From NCBI RefSeq assembly GCF_043290135.1, contig NC_134705.1, positions 39,484,771-39,548,770 on the forward strand: 64,000 nucleotides of DNA. The letters are read 5' to 3'. The translations under genes were made by a program, and so were the position numbers. The notes beneath the pieces are model-generated. The model searched no databases. It was not told the DNA's origin and saw only the letters and a program-made list of their open reading frames with translations. Source of the DNA: Rhipicephalus microplus (taxonomy: Eukaryota; Arthropoda; Arachnida; Ixodida; Ixodidae). Position 1 is the first letter of the stretch. Each line of letters starts with the position of its first letter. Below, in pieces: positions 41,590-52,150 of this stretch.

Positions 41590-41980
41590 AGTCAAGCATG
41601 GTACCAAAACCACAGTTGTCCACACAACGAATCTCGGGAATGAATTCTGGAACAGACTCGCCGTCCAGCTAGCAGTGGTTGAAAAAGCGGAAGCTTTCTG
41701 TTATCTCATGACGCTTGGTATCTAAGAACTCATCCAGGGCTTTTACGACTTCGTCATACTTCAAAGAATTAGCTTTTTTGGGTGCTACTCTTCCTGCTAA
41801 TATCTGGACTGGGCGAGTACTTCAGACTGCTACCAACAACGTTCGTTTCTTGGCCGACTTTGTCATTACCGTCACTTCAAAGTAAGCCTTCGCCTTGATA
41901 ACATACGTCTTCCAGATCTCTTTCTCATTGTCGAAGTTGAGCAGCTGTTGGTGAGCCATCGTTGGTTCGTTTGCCCGTGC
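41590..41980 (-). pseudogene. Gypsy E gag fragment
   Basis: Starts with MAHQQLLNFDNEKEIWKTYV (minus, from about 41960). After a stop it continues with KYDEVVKALDEFLDTKRHEI and DGESVPEFIPEIRCVDNCGF. The second half matches the capsid of Mag/K02A2.6-type gags. Two stops and one frame change. Confidence 0.7.
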
Positions 41981-42040
41981 AGTCACATAGCTGCCGTTCT
42001 GGTTTAACCCAGGGGTTTTCTTTCCGTTTCTGGTTGCCAC

Positions 42041-42255
42041 TGTTATATCTCTAGTCGAGTACTGCGCTTTGGCGCAAGTGAGGTAGGTGCAGGCTGAGAA
42101 GCTGGTCGGGATGGGCGTTTTTTTTTCGAGTGCCTTCCAATACAAAGACAAGTTAAAGAAAGAGAGAAATGAAAACAACGTAAAGGAAAGATAATATAGA
42201 AGCGTTGGCTTCAGCTGAACCAAAAACTTATAAGCGTGACACTTCAGTTACAACA
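42041..42255 (-). repeat. Gypsy E 5' LTR
   Basis: 215 bp on the minus strand, TGTTGTAAC...ATATAACA, directly followed by GTGGCAACCAG, a plausible primer site. Confidence 0.7.
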
Positions 42256-42277
42256 GATACCTTCCTTTTTTTTCAAA

Positions 42278-44297
42278 TACTGAAGCGCAGGAAGGTAACA
42301 ACGGAATAAGCAAACGAGGACAAGTGCTAACTTCTAACTAAATTTTTATTTCAAAGCACGAAGAATATATACCTGCGACATGACATCACAGTTATACCAA
42401 ACAATGCACAAAGTTGAAAACAAAAACAAAGCAGCAGTGAATTCCAACTAAAAAAACCATGCACCGGTGAATTCAAGTTATCTTATTCTTTTTTGTTAGT
42501 GCGACGGATGGATTGCTGTGGGTGGCTTGCTATCGCCACCACCTCAATTATGAGCCTTACACTATTGTTAAAGTGAGCATTCTACACAGTTTTAATAAAT
42601 TTCCGCTTTCATTTCCACTCTACGCAAGGAATCGCCCGGAACTAATGAGATCACTTTCTTATTTATTTTTTGTTATGTTCAAGTTTTCGCAGAAATAGGC
42701 AATTACTTGACTGTCCGACCTAACTTAGACCACAGATAAAAAATACGTCATATACTGCATTCTTCACACCATGAACAAATTCGTCCCGCTGCTTATTTTT
42801 ACACTCGCTAGGAGGCCTTTTTACTGGACTAGTTCTTGCACATAACTGCGACAACTTATTCGGCGCAGATAACACTACCGACACCCCCGCCCCCTGACGA
42901 ATCTTTTTTTAAACTGTGTGCAATTCCATGCATAATTGTGATCACAGCCACCTTCTTACACACGGCTACCTGAGATTAATTAGACGTAGCGCTGACTTTT
43001 GAGTCTTTTCGCAGTTTTTTTTTTTGATGCGGATAGCAGCAAGCCTCTATGTTACCCAGCTGCCCAGAAACAAGCTCTCCGCACTCAGAAACTTTCCTGC
43101 ATTGAATGGTGGCATGACTTTGTGAAAGCATTGTGCAAACAAACACGAACAATACTGCACTTGACAAGTTCGGTATGTGCCGAGGCGAAAGGCAACAAAG
43201 GTTTAGTAGAACGAGGCTTGTTGCTTCAACATATATGGCTTCTTGAAAACAAATATCTTAGATCTAAGAACCTCAGAGTTCTATTTTCTGAGATCTTGTG
43301 CATCAGAGTGAGTGGCGTTAAGCAATCTTTGAACACCATCAAAGCTTCTTGGAGGAAATATTCGTAAGCAATATCATCAGAGGTAAAGAGAATCAAATAT
43401 ACATGAACAAAACGGAAACACTTGCTAACATTCGTCTCGTGCAAACATTCCAGAACTATCTTATTTATTTAGGCCAAGAACAGATAACTAAGCAATGGAG
43501 CTATACGAGAACCAATAGACACACCCTTTTTTTAGGAAGATACTAGCATCGCATTTGGCATATGTAGACGTAAGGTACTGTTTTAGCACAACGAGGAATT
43601 CGAAAACAGCAATGACACGTTTATTTTGCAATTCCATCGCACCACATTCAAGAATCACTCCTTCTATGACACCAAAAAAACCTTCTTGAGAATTCGAGTG
43701 ATATAAGTCTTTTATGTCGATAGACTCTACTTTGTTAGGAAGGCTGAGATACTCACTGAATTGCTTGATATATCTTCGAAGACATTGTTTACCGAATAAT
43801 GGGTCATTGACACAAAGCAACTTTAGGCGTTTTTGCAGCCCTAAGGCGATCAACTTTTTCCATGTCGCTGTTTTAGAAATAATCACTCTAAAAGTGCTTT
43901 CGAATTAGCGATTCTTAACGGAGACAAACATTCTGAGATCTAACTTATATATCTTCATAAGAGACTGGAGAAGAGTACTGAGGATACGCTTAACATCTTT
44001 CAATTTCACGTCGGGGTACCGGTTGAACACAGAGTCAATACCAGATTGTGCTTTACCCATGAAGGTTCCGTTACGTACTGCACAGAACCCGCCTTTTTGT
44101 CATAGTTCAACTGACAAAGGCCATTTTCGTTGAGGTAACACGCTAATCGTCCACCTACAACGTCTCTTAGTGAGAGTGCCGGCGAAATACTTTCATACCT
44201 TCATCATGCCGTGGTCACCATCACTTTGGAAGTTAGCGCTTGTGCTTGTTGTTCCCTTAGTTCCTTGTGTTTTTCCTGCGCTTCAGTTGTTCAAAAC
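42278..44297 (-). mobile_element. Penelope-like element 1, bracketed by inverted repeats
   Basis: Coding remnants of a Penelope-type reverse transcriptase (43000-44150, minus) lie between sequences at 42278-42345 and 44228-44297. These are reverse complements of each other (CTGAAGCGCAGGAA on the left; TTCCTGCGCTTCAG on the right; both end at an AGTTAGC/GCTAACTT block). Inverted terminal-repeat arrangements are known for this retroelement class. Confidence 0.65.
43000..44150 (-). pseudogene. Penelope-type reverse transcriptase remnant
   Basis: The minus frame 43488-43886 contains SLPNKVESIDIKDLYHSN and VLKQYLTSTYAKCDASIFLK, matching the Penelope RT palm entry. Frame 43226-43444 has CFRFVHVYLILFT, where FRYVDD is expected, and LRFLDLRYLFSRSHIC. 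Downstream frames (42990-43165) hold the post-RT segment. The catalytic Asp pair is lost. No GIY-YIG nuclease is recognised before the left repeat, so the 3' end is decayed or deleted. Confidence 0.7.
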
Positions 44298-44379
44298 ACG
44301 CAATAGCAACTAGTTTACTCCCACACCTTACTTCGAAATTCCTTCCTTGCCGGCCCCTGCACAGTCTACCTCTGAATAG

Positions 44380-44880
44380 GCCCACGCTGAACTCGCCAGC
44401 TAGCTTGGCAGCGATATATTAACGACTTCCTAAGAAACGCAGAAGCACCGTGATGACCAGCGGCATCGCGAAGGACAATTTTCCGATGGAATCTCTTGTT
44501 CTTTTTTGGTCCTATACGCGACATGCAGGCCTTTTCGAGAAGCTCCCTTCTCGTTTCTCGGGCTCATGCCACGTGCTTCGACAAGTCACAGACGTTGCAT
44601 ACAAAATAGTTCCTGATGATCCCTCAACCTCTTCTGCTCTGCGGTCACGGGACTTCGTTTATGTATCGAGACTAAAGCGCTACCACTCTCTTCCTGCCGT
44701 GGCCCCGTAGACGCGCTGGGCCGGCACTTTCGCCGCCGAGGGTATCGTTACTTGATTTCGGCTAACGGTAACAGGGCATAATGGGACACACCGTTAGATG
44801 CGTCTCAGACTAGAAGAGAAGACGTCGACATAGTGTGTGAGCTGTGCTGTAGTTACGGACTGTCTGCTCTTGCTTCCACA
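44380..44880 (+). mobile_element. Gypsy F: integrase tail plus LTR edge
   Basis: Integrase C-terminal frame 44450-44710, then sequence from 44754 that matches the 5' edge of Gypsy C (23733-23870). This is the expected order for the 3' end of a Gypsy element of the same family. Confidence 0.65.
44450..44710 (+). pseudogene. Gypsy F integrase C terminus
   Basis: Eighty-six codons: LPSRFSGSCHVLRQVTDVAY, then DFVYVSRLKRYHSLP. This is the chromatin-facing C-terminal domain that ends Ty3/Gypsy pol. The core is absent upstream, so this is a truncated copy. Confidence 0.7.
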
Positions 44881-44889
44881 CAACAATAT

Positions 44890-45820
44890 GTAATAGATGC
44901 GTTAGGCCATCGTTGTAAATCCACTTCCGGAAAATAGTTCTAACAGCAAGAGCAAGTACTGTAAATTGTCTCGCATGTGATTTTTGGGACTCTATGAACT
45001 TTTTTATGAAGAATGAAGGAAGGAGGAACGACAGGGACACGTTTTTTATATATGCGTAAAACCTCCAGCATGAGGTCAGCCCTGCTGCAAAACATCCAGC
45101 AAGCTTCTTTTTCACAACAGTGATCTGCACTTCACAAGAATCAAATAAGTAACGCACATGTCTATGCACACATTCTTTCTGTACATTGAGAAAGTGTCGG
45201 GTGGCATTTTGCCCTTAGTATTTTGGGGACATATTGCCCGTGATACTGGCGTGATAGCTGCAATGCAGCTGGCGTAAAAATGAAAACAGTTATTGAACCT
45301 AACCACTGACTACAGACGTCGTGCTGGAGTGTTACATACTGTTTGCGCAAAGCTTGTGCGTGTCATTGTTTTCTAATTTTATCCATGGATACCAACGTCA
45401 AACATTCGTGTGAATGACACATGAACACTGTTTTCCATTATGATGCCAGAGTGAGACAAAGGAAAAATCTTTTGGTTACGAAATAACCGTCATTCATGCA
45501 GGAACTCACGTTCCATTACCTAATGCCTCATCTGTTCCTGTTAAACACGTTATCATCATGCAGATGGGCTGAGCAAATTTTTGAACTGCCTTGTTTTCTC
45601 CTCCACCACGGTGGAGCAGTGCTTTTGTCTAACGTCTCTGTGTGCGTGCATTTTTACTTCTCTTTAGCGGTACTTCGTAACGATTCCCTCCATAAAAAAA
45701 TTGAGACTAGGTCAAATATCTATCTGCATCAGTCGCATAACATTGATTCCCAAGGCACGTGGAACCTACCAAAATAAAGGCGACGCATTTACGCATTTAT
45801 TTGTATAATGTAAGCACTTT
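44890..45820. other. No recognised gene
   Basis: Frames here (up to 119 codons on the minus strand at 44810-45169) show no known domain. I see no repeats apart from the following microsatellite. Confidence 0.4.
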
Positions 45821-45824
45821 TTCC

Positions 45825-45827
<3 letters not shown>

Positions 45828-45915
<88 letters not shown>
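45828..45915. repeat. Long (TA)n microsatellite
   Basis: About 44 uninterrupted TA units. Confidence 0.97.
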
Positions 45916-45917
<2 letters not shown>

Positions 45918-46570
45918 GCCGCTTACGTCAGGGTGCTGTTGTGATCGTCTCTTTAACTTGCCGTGAAGCATGATTAGCGTGGAATGGGAAGATTGTGTAT
46001 GGCCGGGCGTGAGTTAGCTAAGACGGGGAGTAGACGAGCGCAGGCTTTTCCTATGCAATACCTCGGCCTGTTATGTTTAGGCTAACTGAACGCACCCAGA
46101 GCTCACTTATACTCCTAGAGGGGACGTGTAAGGCCAGGCTTGTGTTACGCCGCAGAGCATCCTGGTCAAGGGATCAGGAATGAATCGCGCCGACGAAAAG
46201 CTACGTTCTCCTGAGCATGGGCCGATTAAACTGTTTACAAGCCCAAAACAATGGTAACTGAGACCTTGACACATATAAAAATTAGAGAATCAACTGCTTC
46301 CCTCCCCTCACTTAAGAGATCTGCCTCCGCACGCCAGAATAAAAGAGCCTCAAGCCAGCGTGCGCATTCGCTTTAGAATACGAGTCATGAATGGGGGTCA
46401 GGGGTCAGTCGGAGACCGGTGTCATCAGCGGGTGAAGGCGCAACGCCATTACCGCCGCTGAGCCAAACTGTACTCTTTCTTTCTTCATGTTTTTCTATCT
46501 ATTCCCCACTCCCTGTGTTCTTCAATTGTAAACATCACACGACGGAGCAGAGACGGGCAGCCTGGGCTGT
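45916..46570. other. LTR-like or 5'-UTR-like sequence, uncertain
   Basis: Contains CAGAATAAAAGAGCC (near 46340), a possible LTR poly(A) signal, and GC-rich blocks. No partner LTR was found. It may be a solo LTR or the upstream region of the small frame at 46588. Confidence 0.25.
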
Positions 46571-46587
46571 AACCATTGCGTCGTAGA

Positions 46588-46833
46588 ATGGTGAGGCTCT
46601 GTGCTGCATACTTCCTCGCAGTGCTCTGGGCTATAACACGAAGTCATGTGTATAAGGGCGAGGAATTTTCGCACCCTTTATTATGTGTAAATTGTTCTTC
46701 TGACATGAAATTACCCTATGCAAATGTGATACAGTTTGCTCATTCTAAATTCTCTGTTTTTCAAAGGAGGGCTCTCTCTCTATCGATCATTCAACGTCTC
46801 CTGTCGAATACTTCCCTCCGCCAAACTTCATAA
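46588..46833 (+). CDS. Small frame with a signal-peptide-like start (candidate)
   Basis: From the ATG at 46588, 81 codons. The first 18 residues (MVRLCAAYFLAVLWAITR) look like a signal peptide: one basic residue, a hydrophobic core, then a polar end. CVNCSSD follows. Tick genomes encode many secreted peptides whose first exon is mostly signal peptide. A possible donor (GTGTATAAGG) lies just after codon 20. There is no match to a family I can name, and length alone is unconvincing. Could be chance. Confidence 0.22.
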   Translation: MVRLCAAYFLAVLWAITRSHVYKGEEFSHPLLCVNCSSDMKLPYANVIQFAHSKFSVFQRRALSLSIIQRLLSNTSLRQTS

Positions 46834-47129
46834 CCAAAGATCTCTCGCGTTAACTTCGCGAGAAGAAAAGAACCTTTACTGATGGTTCGACGAAAATGAC
46901 GCGCTGGGGAATACATGAATAAGGTCACAGTTCTGTCGCGTACGTCATCATACATTTCCCTCGGGACAGTGGCACATACCCGCGGGAGGGTACGTACAAC
47001 TGGTATGTGGGTATGTACCACAGGTGATTGGCCCTTAGTGTCTTACCAGGAACGAAGAGAACACACTATGGGCAATTTGAATGTGCGAGCGTTCATAAAA
47101 GCTTGTCATCGGCAGGGTTGACCCGACGA

Positions 47130-47215
47130 ATGCATAGAATGATAGCCAGGATCCCAGCTGGAATCGAACCCAAGCTTTCTGCGTGGCAATGAAGCATTTT
47201 ACCCCAGACCTATGA
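47130..47215 (-). repeat. tRNA-like repeat fragment (third SINE type)
   Basis: The minus strand contains GGGTTCGATTCCAGCTGGGA, a good B-box/T-arm, preceded by GGTAAAATGCTTCATTGCC. No A-box is clear. It is probably a decayed tRNA-derived SINE rather than a tRNA gene. Confidence 0.45.
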
Positions 47216-47229
47216 CAAATTTTGAAGCT

Positions 47230-47950
47230 ACTTTTCAAATAGATCTAATATTCATGAAATGTCAACTGCGGTCGCAGTGCTTGTTATCCAAATTTTAAAC
47301 ATTACATATGTACTCCTATGATACCGGCATCATGTCAGGTTAACGTCAATTGTAGTTAGCTACCGTGCGTTGCAGTATGGCACAGCGTTTCAGCTACCAT
47401 CCTCGCGAACACCAGCGCGTCAAGCCCGCTTATCGTTCTTGGTTTTTCTAATTCTCATGTTCCTGTTGGAATTGTTGCGCAAGTCCAAACAGCTGGTTAT
47501 AAATATATGTGTAACGCTTCAAAATATGTGTATGCGGGCCCAAGAACACACCTGCAAAACTGTTGCTTCCCTCCCCCTCTCTCGCCTCGCAAGGCCTACG
47601 CAGGCTGCGTCTGCCAGTAAAAAACTGACTGCTCGCGCTTCAGAACAGTTCACTGCCCCATTCATGTCGGCACTGGATCGCGTGTTCAGAATCCAGTCAA
47701 TAGACTCTTTACTTGGCTTTCGCTTGACGAATGCCAGCGTCAACGTCGCCGCCAGTGCAAGTGGGAGCGCGCTGCTTGGCATCTATACATGGTTCCGTTC
47801 AGCAAAAAGATAGTAGAAGTTTTCTTTGGCGTCATTTCATGACGTGTCGCTAACTATAAAATGACAACATGACTACCTTCCCTCCGCATGCTTCTCATTA
47901 CGTCGATTCCCAAAATACGTAGAAGCTGCTTTTTTGTTTTTTTCTTTTTT
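47230..47950. other. No confirmed gene
   Basis: A 147-codon plus frame (47370-47813) is open on both strands over part of its length. It has a Leu/Phe-rich segment (LSFLVFLILMFLLELL) that could be a membrane span, but no recognisable family. Confidence 0.25.
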
Positions 47951-47955
47951 TTCTA

Positions 47956-48400
47956 TAATGCACAGTGTCAATTTTTAAGAAAGGAAGCACGTGGACGCGT
48001 GGCCCGAGCTCTCCGGCTGCTGCTTGTAGCGCGTTCAAGCGGGAGCAATAGCAAACACAGCTGCCATTCGCGCCATCTAGTGGGGACAGAAACAACCGGT
48101 CTCTAGCGATATCGAACTGGCGTCAAGATTGCAACTTCCTTCAAGGGAGAGGAGGTTGCTATCTTCTTTAAGGCGATTACGTCCGCCATCTTAGTAATTG
48201 CTTTGGAGGGGGAGGGGGTTGCTACCTTGCCACTGGTTTCATATCACCAATGACCAGTTGTTTTACTTGCCACTAGAAGACAGGAATGGAGGATGTGGTG
48301 GCTATCACTCCCGCTTGAAAGCTCTACAAGCAGCCGCCGGAGCACGTGGCCCACTCCTTCGCGTGTTCCCTTTCATAGAACTTGACACTCTACATTAGAC
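47956..48400. mobile_element. MITE-like element with ~120-bp inverted arms
   Basis: The left arm (47956-48080) and right arm (48281-48400) are imperfect reverse complements. The termini read TAATGCACAGTGTCAA and TTGACACTCTACATTA; shared internal blocks include TTCAAGCGGGAG and GCTGCTTGTAG. There is no coding capacity. This fits a non-autonomous DNA transposon or foldback element. Confidence 0.7.
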
Positions 48401-48419
48401 AAAAGGTCCCATTTCAGTA

Positions 48420-49070
48420 TTCACACTTGAAGAGAATAATATATAACCAAGCGTGAATACAATAAATAAAATGAAACTATGACGCATAGACAGAGCAGTT
48501 CCTAATTATCAATTGAAAGCAACTAGAATAACAAATTTTGCTATGAAAAAAGGGTACACTTGCAATAATTCACAATATGGCTTGAAAAAAAAACAAAGCA
48601 TGCACGAAAGACATCTCGAAAAAACGCCATGCCTGTGTGGAAGGCACCACACAGTCACAGCGAAAGCTAGAAGAGCGGCCTTTCAGGGCCTTTTCTAAAT
48701 ACCCATTGGGCAACTCCTGCGAGCACACTTGCTTGATACCCACTAGGGCAATATTAAAAAATTTAGATAATGATGTTGATGAAGAGCCTTTAGCTTTGCT
48801 CGCACCCGCCTAGAAAGGCAGATTGGTCAAGAACCGCGCGCCTGGATCATCAAGTGAGTTAGTTATCAGTCACGCATTCAGGTAGTCTCGTAGCCGGAAA
48901 TGATAATAACAATAGCCTAACGAGGTAACCTTTTTGTTGCAATTATGTACGCACACAAAGCAGAACAAACCTCCCTGTGGCTATAACATATTGCAGTACC
49001 TCCGAAGGATAACATTACTGCCACGTTTATCTTTAAACCTAGCTTCTTAATTGGGTTGACCAGGTATCTT
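48420..49070. other. No recognised feature
   Basis: AT-rich spacer with no frame above about 61 codons of interest. Confidence 0.4.
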
Positions 49071-49073
49071 TTC

Positions 49074-49314
49074 GCCCGCCATGGGGATATCTAGTGGCTG
49101 AGGTACTCGGTTGCTGTACCGCAGGTCACGGGATTGAATCGCGGCTGCGGCGGCTGCATTTCCGATGGAGGCGGAATTGTTGTAGGCCCGTGTGCTCAGA
49201 TTTGGGTCACGTTAAAGAACCCCAGGGGGTTAAAATTTTCGGAGCCCTCCACTACAGCGTCTCTTATCATCACATGGTGGTTTTGGGACATTAAACCCTA
49301 CATATCAATCAATA
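49074..49314 (+). mobile_element. tRNA-derived SINE (family 2), copy 2
   Basis: Head CTAGTGGCTGAGGTACTCGG; B-box region GGGATTGAATCGC is mutated. Body AGGCCCGTGTGCTCAGATTT; tail AAACCCTACATATCAATCAA. It lies directly at the 3' end of the I-type LINE (b). Confidence 0.8.
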
Positions 49315-49329
49315 AGATATTTTTTTCTT

Positions 49330-50745
49330 TTGTAAGAACATCGGTGACGGAATAAAAAGAAATGATCTATTGATTTTAATTCCTTGCAAAACTTACGTGA
49401 CGGACATGCTGTGAGCCCAGCTTTGCGTAGGAAATAGTCCAGGTGCGGAATTCTGCATTTTAATCTGCTGATTGTAATTTCTTACTGCCGAGATGCAAAC
49501 CACTATTCGATCCAGCAAAATCTTTGATGTACAAAGTCTTTGACTTTATCCAATGATATCTTTTTCTATTTCTTTGAGCTACCAAGCATTTGTATATCTG
49601 AGTGCCGTTACATAGGCGAAATCAGGTAACATTGGTAAGAGTGGTCCGCTCAAAGAAGCTTTGGTTAACGAGTCTGCCATCTCATTTGGATAAATCCCGC
49701 AGTGGCCAGGTACCCATAGCAAGTGGAATTTTTTTCAGGTTTTCTGGCAATACTGGTAATAAATTATTATTCATACTCAATATTGTGCAATGTTTTTGCT
49801 GTAGATAGTGCAGTGCATACTGACAAAGAATCAGTAAGTATGACTGTTTCTGTTCCGCTTGCAGGAAGTTTACGAAATGCTAAAATTATAGCAAATAATT
49901 CAGCGATAAATATAGGCGTGTAATCTGGTAATCAAACAGAAAAAGACCAGCGAAGAGAAGTACAGAAGATGCCTACTCTAGCGTTTTCGTTTAATACGGA
50001 TGCGTCCGTCGAAATAGTGATGTTTATGGACAGGTGAGTCAAGTAATCTTGTTACTGATTATTTAAAATCGATTTTTGTTTCGCAATAGAGAAGAAAATA
50101 TCATCTAACTAATTTCAAGTCTTGAATTAGGCGTCTTTGTTAAGGTAATCTGATAGATATTTACATTCAAACGTTCTAGCAGCGCTTGGATGAACCTAAT
50201 TTGAGGGGAGTGTAGTCTAGACCATTGTGTTCCGAAGAATGAATGCAGTTGGTTCTTGAATAAAAGCGTAAGACGCTTGTCTCAGAGGCGAATCTTATAC
50301 TTTTCGGAAAATTTGAACTGTAAGTATTCTAAACCGAGTTAACAAAGGTGGAAGACGCGCTTCCACATAAAAATTCTTTTTGCAACAAATCTGGGGAGTC
50401 CAAGGCACAAGTGCAAACTTCTCTTTTTAATAATATTAACTGTCTCATCTTGTATGCCGCGCTGCCAGAAAATGATGCGCACCCGAATTTTATATCAGGC
50501 CGCACATACATCTTGTAAATCATTATCAATGAACGCCGTCGCAATCCCAATTTTCGTAACCACCCCATGGCACGTGACGCTAGCTTTTCCAATTTAGCGT
50601 TCTATTATATATGATGCCTAGGTATTTCAGGAAATTGACTTGGGGAATGTGCTCATTACGATACATCAGAGAAATGTTGACACGATTCTTAAAAGAAAAT
50701 GACAGAATCGCACTTTTTTCGACATTCAATGACATTCTCAAGGAA
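49330..50745 (-). mobile_element. I-type LINE (copy b), 5'-truncated
   Basis: Minus strand: RT thumb and C terminus (50592-50329), RNase H (about 50020-49600), C-terminal finger region (about 49440). It is homologous to LINE (a) in the same order. The upstream RT and endonuclease are missing, and the break is close to the start of Gypsy G sequence at about 50750. Confidence 0.75.
49400..50592 (-). pseudogene. I-type LINE (b) RT C terminus and RNase H
   Basis: Frame 50329-50592 reads LASRAMGWLRKLGLRRRSLI and YVRPDIKFGCASFSGSAAYK. RNase H follows with ISILIDASVLNENARVGIFC and VILTDSLSVCTALS. Then HLLWVPGHCGIYPNEMADSL, where the catalytic His/Asp context is well conserved. Frames shift several times. 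The same layout at 31-36 kb confirms the family. Confidence 0.75.
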
Positions 50746-51248
50746 TGCTTCTAGCATGTTCATTCCTTTCGCCGTCAAGGCATGCTTCTAGCATGTTCAG
50801 TCTCGTTCGCCGAAAAATCGTCACCCATAGTCATGTTCGCCACAGCCACGGCGCTTCTCGTTCCCCGTGGTTTCCGGCCGCATCGTCTCTGAAAACTGAG
50901 AAATGCAGCCCCCGCAGGTGGGGCTGCATTGACGACTTCCACAGCACATCCTCTCTCCGTTCCCACCAGACCAAGTGTAAGAGACGTCGAAGTAGGCGGC
51001 GTACCTGTATAAGCACTTGTAGACACTGGGGAAGCATTTCGGTCATGAGTTCAAGCCTACGCACACGTTTAAAGAAAGTTCTGACACCAGCGGCTGCACG
51101 AATGCTACGATTGGCCGATGGCGGTACGCCAAAAGTTCTTGGTCTGTGCACTGCCCGCCTAAGTATAGCGGACCACACTACTTGCGTAATTTTAGCCGTG
51201 ATTGACCGCTGCCCTTATCACATTATCCTAGGTCTGGACTTCTTGTAG
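50745..51248 (+). pseudogene. Gypsy G gag end and aspartic protease
   Basis: The 167-codon frame ends with SISVMSSSLRTRLKKVLTPA and VIDRCPYHIILGLDFL, the retropepsin body and its second motif (ILGLDF). The active-site DTG falls in another frame just upstream of SISVMS (VDTG-like, about 51010-51030), so a frameshift cuts the enzyme at its catalytic site. Confidence 0.7.
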
Positions 51249-51427
51249 AATCATTCTGCTCTTATTGATTGTGCTACCAGTGTACTTCAGCTAGAGCTGA
51301 CTCAGATAGTCGCTGAACACCACACTGCCCCGCCGCGCCTGTGCTCTCTTCGGGATGTGCGACTGTCACCTCAGACAGCCACCTATGTCGTTTTCACCGC
51401 ATAGCCACAGATTCCCGATAATCGATA

Positions 51428-51668
51428 TTGATTTTGATTTGTGGGGTTTAACGTCCCAAAACCACCATATGATTATGAGAGACGCCGTAGTGAAGGGCTC
51501 CGGAAATTTTGACCACCTGGGGTTCTTTAACGTGCGCCCGAATCTGAGCACACGGGCCTACAACATTTCCGCCTCCATCGGAAATGCAGCCGCCGCAACC
51601 GGGAATCGAACCCGCGATCTGCGGGTCAGCAGCCGAGTACCTTAGCCACTAGACCACCGCGGCGGGGC
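51428..51668 (-). mobile_element. tRNA-derived SINE (family 2), copy 3
   Basis: Minus-strand copy with clear boxes (CTAGTGGCTAAGGTACTCGG; CGGGTTCGATTCCCGG). The flanks CCCGATAA at 51414-51421 and 51669-51676 form a target duplication, extended by partial matches. It inserted into the Gypsy G protease-RT linker. Confidence 0.88.
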
Positions 51669-51676
51669 CCCGATAA

Positions 51677-52140
51677 CCAATATGTCCTTCTTTCTCTCGC
51701 CGACGTCCTTTTGAGCCACAACATCGCCATTCCCCATACGCCTGTGACTGTCACTGACAACTGCACCTCACTGCTACTTTCCCATTTCAACTTGTGACCT
51801 CAAGTGCTACCTCATGGCATGTTCTTGGCCAGCGTATCTAATGCTGACGAATTTGTAATAGCGGCTCTCACCACCGAGATTAATTTACTTCAGTCGGCTG
51901 TGGCTAAGAGCACTTGTCCTCTACCAAATCATTTCTCGAAGATGATTGCACCCGACCTGATTGCAAGCCAACAACAGCGATCTCCTTCTCGCGTCATATA
52001 CCAACATTTTTTTATTTTGACGACCGACCTCTAAGGCAAACATCTATCGTTCAGCACCGTATACACACTGGTAACGCCAGTCCTATTCGTTGACGCCCCT
52101 ATCGTGTCTTCAGCACTGAGCGCGGAGTAATCCAAGCGGA
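51677..52140 (+). pseudogene. Gypsy G protease-RT linker
   Basis: Broken frames resembling the linker of Gypsy H and other copies (LLSHNIAIPHTPVTVTDNC; ITTEINLLQSAVAKSTCPLP-like). No catalytic motif is expected here. Confidence 0.5.
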
Positions 52141-52150
52141 AGTTGACAAA

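Larger units (their letters stand above)
40290..42255 (-). mobile_element. Gypsy E: Mag/K02A2.6-like element, internally deleted
   Basis: On the minus strand from 42255: LTR (42255-42041), a gag fragment, a jump into the RNase H-integrase linker (41570), then integrase and its C terminus down to about 40300. Protease, RT and most of RNase H are deleted. No 3' LTR is recognised. A solo LTR of the same family sits at 28009-28211. Confidence 0.75.
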
